Shown: one piece after another, positions 13,260 through 23,110 of the stretch | Position numbering within the stretch: the stretch's first letter is position 1 | Layout of the letters: each line of letters begins with the position of its first letter | Assembly: GCA_025677825.1 (NCBI GenBank) | Contig: JAIXMO010000025.1 | Span: forward strand, 359,140 to 423,139 | DNA length: 64,000 nucleotides | Reading direction: 5' to 3' | From: Helicostylum pulchrum | Taxonomy: Eukaryota > Mucoromycota > Mucoromycetes > Mucorales > Mucoraceae | Translations under genes and position numbers: made by a program | Notes under the pieces: model-generated | What the model saw: the letters and a program-made list of their open reading frames with translations, nothing else | The model's database searches: none | Told to the model about the DNA's origin: nothing

Positions 13260-15299
13260 ATATATTTTTAATTATTGTGTGTTATATTTGTAAGGTTTGG
13301 TATCCGCGCGTGTTTATTTTTTTAGAAAAAAAAAGAAAAAAAAAATTAGAGGGTGTGTGCGTATAAAAAAAATGTGTAAAGAGGGAGGGAAAAAGAAAAA
13401 TTTAAAACATGCGAAGGAGGGTTTAACTTAAAAAAAAAATTAGAAAAAAATAATAAAAAAAAAAAAAAAAAAAAGAGGCTCGGTAGTGAGAAACATAGTG
13501 AATGAGAGGCATCAATTTCTTCAAGTGTAAACTGTCTTGTTTAGGGACGTTCTTTCAATTTACGCTACATGTCCAATCAAAGATTTGCTTCTTCATCTAT
13601 TTCCGACTTTTTTTTTTTTTCTATATTCGATCAAGTAGCCTTTTTTATCACGTAAAAATACATTCGTATTTCTATACCAGAACAAACAAAAACAAAACAG
13701 ATTGAAAAAATGACATGCTATATCTTTCTTTTTACTTTGGCACTTATACAAATTGCATCTTTCTTTTCTGCTTCCATTGGCTATGTTTGAGACGACGTCA
13801 CCTTACTTGTCAAAAACAAAAGCAAAAAAGCTTTGTATCAGTACTCCAAGTTTCTGTCAATGGATACAAGAATAAAAAAAAACTACCGAACTACAATAGG
13901 AGATAGTAAAAAAAAAAAAAAAAAAAAAAAAGCTTAAATTACGTATTCGGAACAAACAAATAAACACCAAAAACGAAACAAATTAGAAAAAGTCCAGATT
14001 TCGGTTAAAAAAAATTTTTTTTCGCTGTTCCTATCGCATAATCTTATACACGCAGTCTAAAACATCATGTCATTTTTGCAAATAGGATTATAATAGTTTG
14101 GATATTAAAGAGAGCATGTGTGTATTACGTATGCTATTCCGGTAGTACAGAAAAACACAATTGTGACACTTTTTTAGAACAATAAACCTACAATGCATGG
14201 TTTTATTACATTTAAAAAAAAAAAATACTGGGCACGCGTGCGCACCTTAATATCCTATAACATCGCGTCATGTTCCTGACATATAAACAAATAACTATAA
14301 CATCACTATTACCAATCTAATTGTTTGCTGACTATTCTAAACCTTTTTTTTTTTTTAGCTGTTAAAAAAAATAGGACTACTAGTCAGAATATTTTATATG
14401 CTAATGATGGACCCTTAAGAAAAACATTCGCCATAGTATATAAAATACTACTTTTTTTAGTTTTGTTATGGCATGTCTTGTTCTAGTAAGTAGTACATGT
14501 CTGGTACAAACACGCGAAAAATAGAAAAAAAGCTTGACGCCATCATGTTGAAATATATGTTGAAATGTTTTTATTAGATATCAAAAGAGGAGATAGTTTT
14601 TTTTTTTTAAGAGTCAACCTACTCGTCCTTTTAAATTTAATTCGTGGTTGCCTACTTTCTGTCAAAATGTCATGGCCTCCGTATACAACTTAATGTCATG
14701 AGCAGCCGCACACATATTCGACTATGGTTGAATAAGTAGCAATACTACGCATAACTGGGTTTGACATCAGTTTAAAAAACCTTTTTTTTCGTTTTTTTTT
14801 TTTTGCAGTTTAATGATATAGAAAGACTAGTAAATATCCGCTATATATCTTTCATCTTGCTAATATATATTCCCGTTTGATTATATGCCGATATTTTAGA
14901 AAATATCAATTGTAACCAGTGGTTTTTTTGGCATTGATTTTACCCAATCTCAGAAAAGATCAGTGTAACCACCCATGTGGTACTCGAAAAAAAAAAAAAA
15001 GAGTTGAAAAAAATCCCTTTTGTCAGGGTTTCACTGCATTTGCTTAATTTGTTTCTTTTTTTTTTGAAAACCACTGACAAGTTTCGAGCAGATTCTAGTT
15101 GTGTTATTGTAGTAAAAATGAAATTTCGATTTTTCGAATTTAGCCAATCATTGCCTTTGTACCTTTTTGAAGAATCTTGTGGAAAGAAATTTTTTTTTTT
15201 TAATAATCCGCAAACAAGCCTATAATTATCAAACTCTCCTTCTTTTTTTTTTTTTTTTCTTTCATCTTGGTCTTTTTATTTTTTTGCAGTTAAAAAAAA
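13260..15299. other. 2 kb intergenic region between divergent KH and DnaJ genes
   Basis: Only short open frames without family resemblance or splice support are present. There are many A and T homopolymers of 10-20 bases, for example near 13454 and 13909. The two flanking genes are transcribed away from each other, so both promoters must lie here. No motif stands out. Confidence 0.5.
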
Positions 15300-16615
15300 A
15301 TGGTTAGAGAAACAAAGTTTTATGACGTTTTGGGTGTTAGCCCTGATGCTTCTGAAAGTGAACTCAAGAAGAGTTATAGAAAGTTAGCTTTAAAGTATCA
15401 CCCTGATAAGGTAAATTTTTATTTTTAGCGTGCTTATAAAAAACAAAGAAATAAAAAAAACTAATCATAATTACAACAACAAAAAAGAACCCTGATGCCG
15501 GAGACAAGTTCAAGGAAATTTCTCATGCTTACGAAATTCTTTCTGATCCTGAGAGACGTCAATTGTACGATCAATATGGTGAAGAAGGCTTAAATGGTGG
15601 AGCCGGTGGTATGGGTGGTATGGACGCAGAAGATCTCTTCTCTCAACTCTTTGGTGGAGGAGGAGGTATGTTTGGTGGTGGTGGTGGACGTAGAGGACCA
15701 TCTGGACCTCGCCGTGGTAAGGATATGGTTCACGCTCTCAAGGTTAGTCTTGAAGACCTTTATAACGGTAAAACCAGTAAACTTGCACTTCAAAAGCATG
15801 TTCTCTGTGCCAAGTGTGAGGGTAAGGGAGGTAAAGAAGGTGCTGTTCGTAAATGTAAGACATGTAATGGTCAAGGTATTCGCCTTATTACTCGTCAAAT
15901 GGGACCCATGTTACAACAAATGCAACAACCTTGTGGTGATTGTCAAGCTACTGGTGAAGTCATTGATGAAAAGGATCGCTGTCAAGGTTGTCGCGGCAAG
16001 AAGGTGATTGGTGAAAAGAAGATTCTTGAAGTTCATATTGACAAGGGAATGCGTGATGGTCAAAAGATTACATTTGCTGGTGAAGGTGATCAAGCACCTA
16101 ACATTATTCCTGGTGATATCATTATCGTTATTGATGAAAAGCCTCATGCTCACTTCAAGCGTCAAGGTGATGATTTGATCTATGAAGCAAAGATTGATCT
16201 CTTAACCGCTCTTGCCGGTGGAAAGTTCGCTATACCCCACCTTGATGATCGCGTCCTCATGGTTAATATTCTCCCTGGTGAGGCTATCAAGCCTAACGAA
16301 TTAAAGGTCATTCCTAATGAAGGTATGCCTGCTTACCGTACTCATACTCATGGCCACCTCTTTGTTAAATTCACTATTGATTTCCCTGAGCCTAACTGGA
16401 CTTCTCAAGAAAATATTGGTCAACTTGAAAATATTTTACCTCCTCGTCCTGCCGTTGAATCTTTTGGTGATAAGCATATTGAAGAAGTCGTTATGGCTGA
16501 TGCTGCTTCTTATCAATCCAACTCTCGTTCTCATGGTGCTCATATGGATGATGGTTATGAGGATGAAGAAGATCACCACGGTGCTGGACCTGGTGTTCAA
16601 TGTGCTCAGCAATAA
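15300..16615 (+). CDS. Type I DnaJ (Hsp40) co-chaperone, Ydj1-like, with CaaX box
   Basis: Exons 15300..15410 and 15488..16615 give 412 aa. The J domain occupies residues 1-66 with HPD at 34-36; the intron falls immediately after HPDK. A Gly/Phe-rich linker ([20 protein letters not shown]) follows, then four zinc-binding repeats ([32 protein letters not shown]) and the two C-terminal substrate-binding beta domains. The protein ends in CAQQ, a CaaX box of the farnesylation type, as in yeast Ydj1. It should stimulate cytosolic Hsp70 ATPase activity and hand over unfolded or mitochondria-bound clients, partly at the ER membrane through the lipid anchor. The start is fixed by the conserved [13 protein letters not shown]. 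The gene converges with RPN6. Confidence 0.95.
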
Positions 16616-16889
16616 AGAAAAACTACAAACTAAAAAAAAAGGAAAATAGATACTTGTTTTAGATCTTTTTTTTTTTTCAAAAAATATATATAATTTTTCT
16701 TTCTCCATATTTTATTATCATTCTGCATGAAAAAATAAACTTATTTTTTATATATTTATCATTATTACAAAAAAAAAAGCACAGTTTGTATATAAAAAAA
16801 TATTTTTATTGTTTATAAATGTATAAAATTGTGGTGTGCGTGTGTGTGTGTGTGTATATATATTTTAGTTTTCTTTTTTAATTTTAATT
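16616..16889. repeat. Convergent 3' region with a (TG)n microsatellite
   Basis: This is the 274 bp between the stops of the DnaJ and RPN6 genes. It contains AT-rich 3' UTR-like sequence and a TG dinucleotide run at about 16834-16860. Confidence 0.75.
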
Positions 16890-18358
16890 TTAAGAAAGCT
16901 TTGCAGCCTTTTGATACAAACTAGAAACAACCTTATCAACTTGCTTCAATGTTTCAACAGCAGCTTCATAAGTCTTATCTTCCTCAAGTTCCTCAAAAAC
17001 AATCAAACACCCAGCACCTTGATCAAGAATACCGTGGAACTTTTTATCCAAAATCATTTGAGACAACTTGGCTTCAACTTGTTGTGTAGGAAGTTTAACC
17101 ATATCTGCAATATGAGAGATTTCAACACGAGAAAATGGTTCAATAATACGAACCAAGTTTTGTTCCAACAAAGTATCATATAATGCTGCAAGTTGAGTAC
17201 GAATAATAGGATCATTGTTCAATTCATTAGTATAAGTGGCTAATGTTGTTTCAAATTCTTGAAGGTTTCTGTTTTTGTGAGCGTGTGCAACTGCCTTCAT
17301 AGCATCAATTTCTACACCAGCATATTTTAATGCAACCTTTCCACCAACAATAGAGTGAACATCCTCTGTCTAATATAATTGTCAACTTTTTTTTTTCTCT
17401 TTTTTTATGTGTTTTTTTTTAACTTACCAAATTCAACATAATCTTACACAACAACATATATTTTAAAGCCAAAATAGCCTTGGGATCTTCTTGACTAGAG
17501 AAACCTTCAAAGGTTTCATAAAAGTAAGAATAGGCAGTCTTGTAATCCTTTTCTTCCGCATGAAGAATACCAGATTGCATATCTAAAGCAGCTTGTAACA
17601 AGGGAGGACAATAAATTGAGTTAGCAGAGGTACGAGCAGAAGTTAATGCAGCTCTAGCCTTGGGGAAATTTCTAAGAGCATGACAGACGCGACTTTCAAG
17701 TAATTGAACTTCAACAAGTACCATCTTATCATCTAAACGCTTTAATTCCTTCAAGAGCATAGAGATTAAACTCAAAGATTCATGATACATCTTATTATCC
17801 AAGTAAAGTGCAACTAAACGAGTTTCAAGTGCTTGCTTTAAAAACAAACGCTTTTCTTGTACACACCATTCAATATTTTCTTTACAAAGTTCAATTTGAA
17901 GTGGGAGACAGTTGGGAATAGCTCCAAAGTAATCAATAAGTGAACGAGCTACACAATAAATTTAAAATTGAGGTTAATATTAAAAATGATGGCATTTTGA
18001 ACATGTCATTTTATAAAAAAAAAATATATTTACTCAATTTAGCTGTCTTTGCTTTAGCAATGGTCAACATAAAAGGACGAGAAGAACGAATCAAGTCTGC
18101 AAGTTCTTGAGAAAGACTAATAGAATGTATAAGTAACAATATACATTTGTTTTTTTTTTCTTTTTGTAGTAGTATTTACTGGAGATCTCGGTAAAGTTGA
18201 CCCAACTGAGAGAGAGCATATTCTTTCTCTCTCAACAAGTCTTCAGAAGTTCCTTCTTCAGCCAAGATGGCTTTATAAGAACTAATAGTTTCTTCAAACT
18301 TCTTTGCTAATTTCAAGTCGTCTGCTTGTTGTAATCTGCTGGAGGGTGCTGCAACCAT
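16890..18358 (-). CDS. RPN6: 26S proteasome regulatory subunit Rpn6 (PSMD11)
   Basis: Four exons (18358..18180, 18116..18034, 17948..17428, 17369..16890) give 420 aa, close to the usual 422. The N-terminal two thirds are TPR-like helical repeats, with the strongly conserved stretch [20 protein letters not shown] and [20 protein letters not shown]. The C-terminal PCI domain carries [20 protein letters not shown] and [19 protein letters not shown]. Rpn6 is a non-ATPase subunit of the 19S lid that clamps the lid to the ATPase ring and the 20S core. The start at [11 protein letters not shown] is the only ATG before the conserved region. It is transcribed divergently from RPN7, another lid subunit. 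Confidence 0.95.
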
Positions 18359-18630
18359 TATTGTATTTATTGAAAAAGATATTTAAAAAAAAAACGTATC
18401 CAACTCAGATTTGTTTGATTTTAGGGGAGAAAAACGACTTTGTAAGTGAAAAAAGGATTACGCGTTCACAGTCACGGACCTGTAAATTTGGGAGGGGGAG
18501 AATGACGCCTGTTCTGCCTGCCTGTTAATGCTGGCTACGAAAAAAAATCTACAATGGTACACGCGTGCACTTTTTTTTTTATTCTTCTCTCTTTTCTCTA
18601 ACAAATTTAACATTATTATTTTTTTAAACA
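18359..18630. promoter_or_regulatory. Shared divergent promoter of RPN6 and RPN7
   Basis: Only 272 bp separate the two start codons, so both lid genes must be driven from this segment. I looked for the yeast proteasome element GGTGGCAAA on both strands and did not see it. A G-rich block (GGGAGGGGGAGAATGACG) lies near the middle. Confidence 0.7.
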
Positions 18631-20080
18631 ATGTCAGCCATTATTGATGATAATCAAGTTCCCAAGATTCCTGATCTTTCTCTCGCTGTAAATAATATAT
18701 ATTTAAAAATACGCGGCACACAGTTGTTTAATGTTATTCATCTTTTTTTTTATTATTAGCATCACCGTTTCATTATCAGTCAAGGTCCTGTCGAGTTAAA
18801 GGAAGATGCAAAGAACCAACTCTTTGTTACTATTAAAGAAAAGAGTAAGTTGTATATTCTACAACCACTTTAAAAAAAAAAGTACGGAGTGATAATAAAC
18901 AAAATTACTTTTTTTGCTAGATATGGCACCTTTTTATAAGATTATGGTAGAAGAACTTCAAGCACCTTTTGATCAAGGTTTATATGATACCATGGTATCA
19001 AAGAATGAAGAGGAATTAAAAAAGTTTGACGCTAAAGCAGTGGACGCTGAATTAAACCAAGGCGAAACTGAAATCAATGAAGCCTTTTTATCAAAGGCCG
19101 ATTACTATGCTGAAATTGGTGATAAAGAAAACGCCTTGATCGCTTATGAGAATTTGTTAAAGAGATCAATTACATTAGGTACTCGTATTGATATTGTCTT
19201 TACATTTGTTCGTATCGGTTTCTTCTTTGGTGATAATAGTTTGGTTAGACCCAATATTGAAAAGCTTAGAGAGTTAATTGATCAAGGTGGTGATTGGGAT
19301 CGTCGTAATAGATTGAAGGTCTATGAGGGTGTATATCGTATGTCCATCCGTGACTTTAAGGGCGCTTCTGCGTTATTTTTGGATACACTTAGTACTTTCA
19401 CCAGTACTGAAATCATGTCTTATCAAGATTTCGTAAAGTATGCTGTCTTGACCAGTTTAATTAGTATGAAGCGTGTAGATATTAAAAAGAGAGTAAGCGT
19501 CATTATTATTTTATTTTATTTTATTTTATTTTTATTGTATACTTACTCAACTTTAGGTTTTGGATGCTCCTGAAATTTTGGAAGTCATCTCTGAAATTCC
19601 TCACCTCGAAGATTTTATGACAAGTTTGCACAACTGTAAATATGCTCAATTCTTCCGTTCATTAGCTGCGATCGAACAAGCTCATTTACGTACATCTCGT
19701 TACCTTTTACCTCATATGCGTTTCTATACTCGTGAAATGCGTATCTCTGCTTATGCTCAACTGCTAGAGAGTTACAGATCTTTGACTGTGACAAGTATGG
19801 CACAAGCATTCGGTATGAGTGAAGAATATATTGACCAGTAAGTTTTTTTTTATTTATAGAGATGTTTTTATTAAGTTGTTCTAATGTAATTCTTTTTTAT
19901 TTTAGGGATCTTTATAAGTTCATTGCTGCTGGACGTCTCAACTGTGTTATCGATAAAGTCAATGGTATCATTGAAACAAACAGACCTGATGCAAAGAACG
20001 CTCAATACCAATCCGTCATTAAGCAAGGTGATCTTTTATTGAATAGAGTCCAAAAGTTGAGCAGAGTTATTGATGTTTAA
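18631..20080 (+). CDS. RPN7: 26S proteasome regulatory subunit Rpn7 (PSMD6)
   Basis: Five exons (18631..18687, 18760..18844, 18921..19492, 19557..19837, 19906..20080) give 389 aa, the size I remember for PSMD6. The characteristic N-terminal [13 protein letters not shown] segment is followed by helical repeats ([40 protein letters not shown]). A C-terminal PCI domain includes [40 protein letters not shown] and [14 protein letters not shown]. Rpn7 is a horseshoe subunit of the 19S lid. All introns keep frame. It is divergent from RPN6, whose product lies in the same complex. Confidence 0.96.
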
Positions 20081-20813
20081 ATAAAAAATATATATACATA
20101 ATAAAAAAAAAACATTGTTAAATACCTTTTTTTTCGCGTTGTATACACCCGGTAGATGTGAATGTAGCGCAATATCAAGACGTATCGATTACGTCCCATT
20201 GTAATATAGTGTTGCGCCCGCAAGTGTCGTAAATAAAAACATGGGATTTTTTTAATGATCTTGGGTATCATCTATCTTCACGTACTTTTTTTCAGGCTTG
20301 CATTGAGTCATTCATTTGTTTAGAAATAGAAGAAATATATGACTACATGTTACCCAAGTAACTGTATCAAATGAGCCCTGAATACTAATATCTACACATA
20401 AAAAAAAAATTGCTAGCAAAATAAAAGTGCATCAAAGGTTTCACAGCACAAAATTTTTGATAGTTGAGATCAAATTTATGCAACATATTTACCATTGGCA
20501 AAGTCGAATAAAGTAAACAGAACGATACTTTTCTTTAAGCCTCTGGCTTAGTTCCTCGTGATATATCTATACTATGATTCTTCCTAGTAAAAAAAAAACT
20601 GTTTATAAACAAAAACAAGCCTTTGGCTGTTGAAGAAAATAATATCTAAAAAGTACTCAAAAAATCTAAGCAAAAAACCATATAAAAGCAAACAATATTT
20701 CCTTCTCATTTGTAAAAAAAAATTATATTTCATCAATACAAACAAGAAAAAAAATCTACTTACACTTGACCTACATATCTCTTACTTACCCATCTTATTA
20801 GAATATAAAAATC
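20081..20813. other. Intergenic region, no gene seen
   Basis: AT-rich sequence downstream of RPN7. Only short unsupported frames are present. Confidence 0.5.
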
Positions 20814-21221
20814 ATGTCTGCTTTCAATACTACTGAAGTTGTCATATATGCTAGTGTTCACAACTGTCCCGCTAATTCTTATGAGGTCAACGGAGGCACT
20901 TTGAGATTTGCTGGTGCCTGTATCCCTCTCACAGCTACAAGTGCTACCGAGTATTTATGTCCTACCTATGATGGTATGGAAGTTACAGCGGAGTCTACCT
21001 GTGACATTATCGTGGCTACTACCGAACATGAAAATCCAGAAGACGAATGCTATATTTCATGTGCTTTTACTCCTACTGCTACTACTAATCTTGTTGCTCG
21101 TGGTCTCCCCAGCGAATATTATGTTACCGGCGCTGCTTCCACTTTACACCCTTCAAGTTTTGCTATTACTTTTGCTGCTATTTTCTTTGTCGTTCTCATG
21201 TTCTTTAAACGTAGTCATTAA
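20814..21221 (+). CDS. Small Cys/Thr-rich protein with C-terminal membrane segment
   Basis: A single-exon frame of 135 aa starts at an ATG in a good context (AAAATCATGTC). There is no N-terminal signal peptide. The middle is rich in Thr, Ala and Cys (CDIIVATTEHENPEDECYIS). The C-terminus is one strong hydrophobic segment (SFAITFAAIFFVVLMFFKR) with a short basic tail, which suggests a tail-anchored or GPI-like protein. Six to eight cysteines could form disulfides. No family is recognised, and a missing upstream exon with a signal peptide cannot be excluded. The CAATAAAAATGATAAA region after the stop could be a 3' processing signal. Confidence 0.5.
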   Translation: MSAFNTTEVVIYASVHNCPANSYEVNGGTLRFAGACIPLTATSATEYLCPTYDGMEVTAESTCDIIVATTEHENPEDECYISCAFTPTATTNLVARGLPSEYYVTGAASTLHPSSFAITFAAIFFVVLMFFKRSH

Positions 21222-21624
21222 ATTGTTCTTTTCTCCCCCTTTTTTCGGTATTTGTGCTTTAAAATACACTCAATAAAAATGATAAATCAATCACTTTGTA
21301 AAAAAAAATATGTATATTGCTTTTAATAAAATTATTTGAAACCAATACACAATAGCAACAAAAGTGCACTTTTAAATTATTTATTTCATCAAAAAAAATA
21401 CTAATTACATCTACGTTCTTCATTCCTCCTAGCTCCAGCGATTGGATTTACGCAGGCAAGTTAAGTCAAAAATAATTACGTTAGCTTAAAATCTGCCAGA
21501 CAAGAGCCACCGACACCCGTAAAACGCTGTAAATGATCTTCCTTTCGAATACGATACAAAAAAAAAAAAAGAATGATACGGATTCCCAACTCCGCTTTCG
21601 ACGTTCAAAAAGCAAAAAGTTAAT
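21222..21624. other. Intergenic region before tRNA-Trp
   Basis: No gene is seen. It holds the 3' flank of the small protein gene and the downstream flank of the minus-strand tRNA. Confidence 0.5.
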
Positions 21625-21696
21625 GAGAAATAAGAGAATCGAACTCTTGACCTTCAGATTTGGAATCTGACGCTCTACCAATTGAGCCAATCTCCC
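21625..21696 (-). tRNA. tRNA-Trp (anticodon CCA)
   Basis: The reverse complement folds as a complete 72 nt cloverleaf without an intron. The acceptor stem is GGGAGAT with ATTTCTC. The D arm is within GGCTCAATTGGTAGAGC (A box), the anticodon stem-loop is TCAGATTCCAAATCTGA with loop TTCCAAA and anticodon CCA, and the T arm is AGAGTTCGATTCTCT (B box). Translated peptides over this region are therefore spurious. Confidence 0.95.
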
Positions 21697-21752
21697 ACAC
21701 TTGTTAATTGATTTAAAATTTTATATAAATCAAAAATGTAATATTTAAAAAT

Positions 21753-21769
21753 CACGTGAATGTCACGTG
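21753..21769. promoter_or_regulatory. Two CACGTG E-boxes 11 bp apart upstream of tRNA-Trp
   Basis: CACGTG occurs at 21753-21758 and again at 21764-21769, one helical turn apart, about 57 bp upstream of the tRNA 5' end. Such palindromes bind bHLH or Cbf1-type factors in fungi. The functional link to the tRNA is inference. Confidence 0.35.
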
Positions 21770-22346
21770 AGTCAACCAATCAGAATCCTTCTAACAAGCC
21801 GCTAAAAAATTAGTAGTTACTTATAGGGTTGTACTTTCGTTGAAAAATGGCAAGTTGTTCATGCTAAAAGATAAATTATTTAGGTAGTGATAAAGTCTAT
21901 ATAATAAACCAACTTTACGTGCTAAAACTGACTTTTTTAAAAAAAATTAAATCAAGTACAAAATGATTTTTTATATACTATTTCCCGAAAATATTGACGC
22001 ACTTTTTGAAAAAAAATAGATGGCCCGAAAATTATTTATAAATTGGCGCAAACCAAGGGTTGACCAAATGCACCAAATTGTTAGAATAATCATGATAGGA
22101 TCTTGACTAAAAATATAGTTTATAATTGTTTGTCGTTCTTGTTAAAACCTGAATTCTAATGAGACACCCTCTGGGAGCTGAAGATCCTGTAGTTGATGAA
22201 TATGCAATACATGCTCTTTGAGTACTACGTTTAAACATAATTAAAAAGGTAGTGTATTAGCAGGTCTGAAAATCTTTAATTGCGTCGTTGCCTGACGCTT
22301 CTTAGGGTTTGTTGATCATTTATTGAGACCTTGCTCTTCTGTGTTG
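21770..22346. other. Intergenic DNA, nothing recognised
   Basis: AT-rich sequence without long frames, between the tRNA flank and a decayed Fanzor-like tail. Confidence 0.5.
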
Positions 22347-22470
22347 TTATCGAGGGGCTTCACCACGTCCAAACCTTGGCGGCATACGAAATGAACGAAC
22401 AATGTGAAGCATGTTCAGACAAGCAGTCATATCACAATTTTATAGACGAGTAAAAAGTCCCTGATTGTTG
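22347..22470 (-). pseudogene. Possible Fanzor/TnpB-like C-terminal remnant
   Basis: On the minus strand one frame reads NQGLFTRL, a stop, then NCDMTACLNMLHIVRSFRM and PPRFGRGEAPR before its own stop. This resembles the RuvC-III and tail of Mucoromycota Fanzor-type proteins, in which an (L)WNRD motif precedes A-x-LN-(F/M). The Trp position is now a stop and the Arg a Cys. No zinc ribbon or upstream RuvC sequence could be joined to it. It lies about 0.6 kb from the longer Fanzor and points the other way. Confidence 0.4.
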
Positions 22471-23110
22471 CTATTCATGACTGGTAATCAGCAGGAGAAT
22501 ATCCAGTCAAAACAACAGGGAGAAGAGTTTTAAAAGAAAGATTGTAAACAGGGCCCTAATCTAATACAAAATTATCTACCGGTAGTCTTGTAGCTATAAG
22601 CTGCTTGAATCATGTTGCTAGCTGGGTTATTTGTCAAATAGTTTGGCTTGTATCAATAACAGCACTCACTTATTAATACATTTGTGCTACGCATATCAAG
22701 CCGAGGATATAATATCGTTCAACTTGGGATACACAAGCAGCATATGTCAGTTATACTCGCTGAACGTACACTTGGTGTTTCACCTAACAATCTGATTCTC
22801 TTTTTTACATTACGTTTTGCCTGTGTTTCAAACATTAGCCAGACATAAATAAGGGGATTTCATTGATTGAGACACGCTAAAAGTCAAAAACAACAACCCT
22901 CCCCTCCAAGTCTTACCATGCAATGTCTTTTAAAAAGGGTTGGATTTCCTTTATGAGTATTTTATAGCGTAGTACTATTATATTTATTAGTGTAATCATA
23001 CTACAGTACGACAATGACTTTAACTGGTCTTTTTACAACGATGGGATCAAAAAATTAATCAGCCAAAAAGGCTTAAACAAAAAATACATCAGTGACTTGC
23101 AAAGGCTATA

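Noticed and set aside
14977..15225. 82-codon frame upstream of the DnaJ gene
   Set aside because: Low-complexity Lys/Phe from A and T runs; no splice or family support.
21481..21690. 69-codon minus-strand open frame
   Set aside because: It runs through the tRNA-Trp gene and has no family resemblance.
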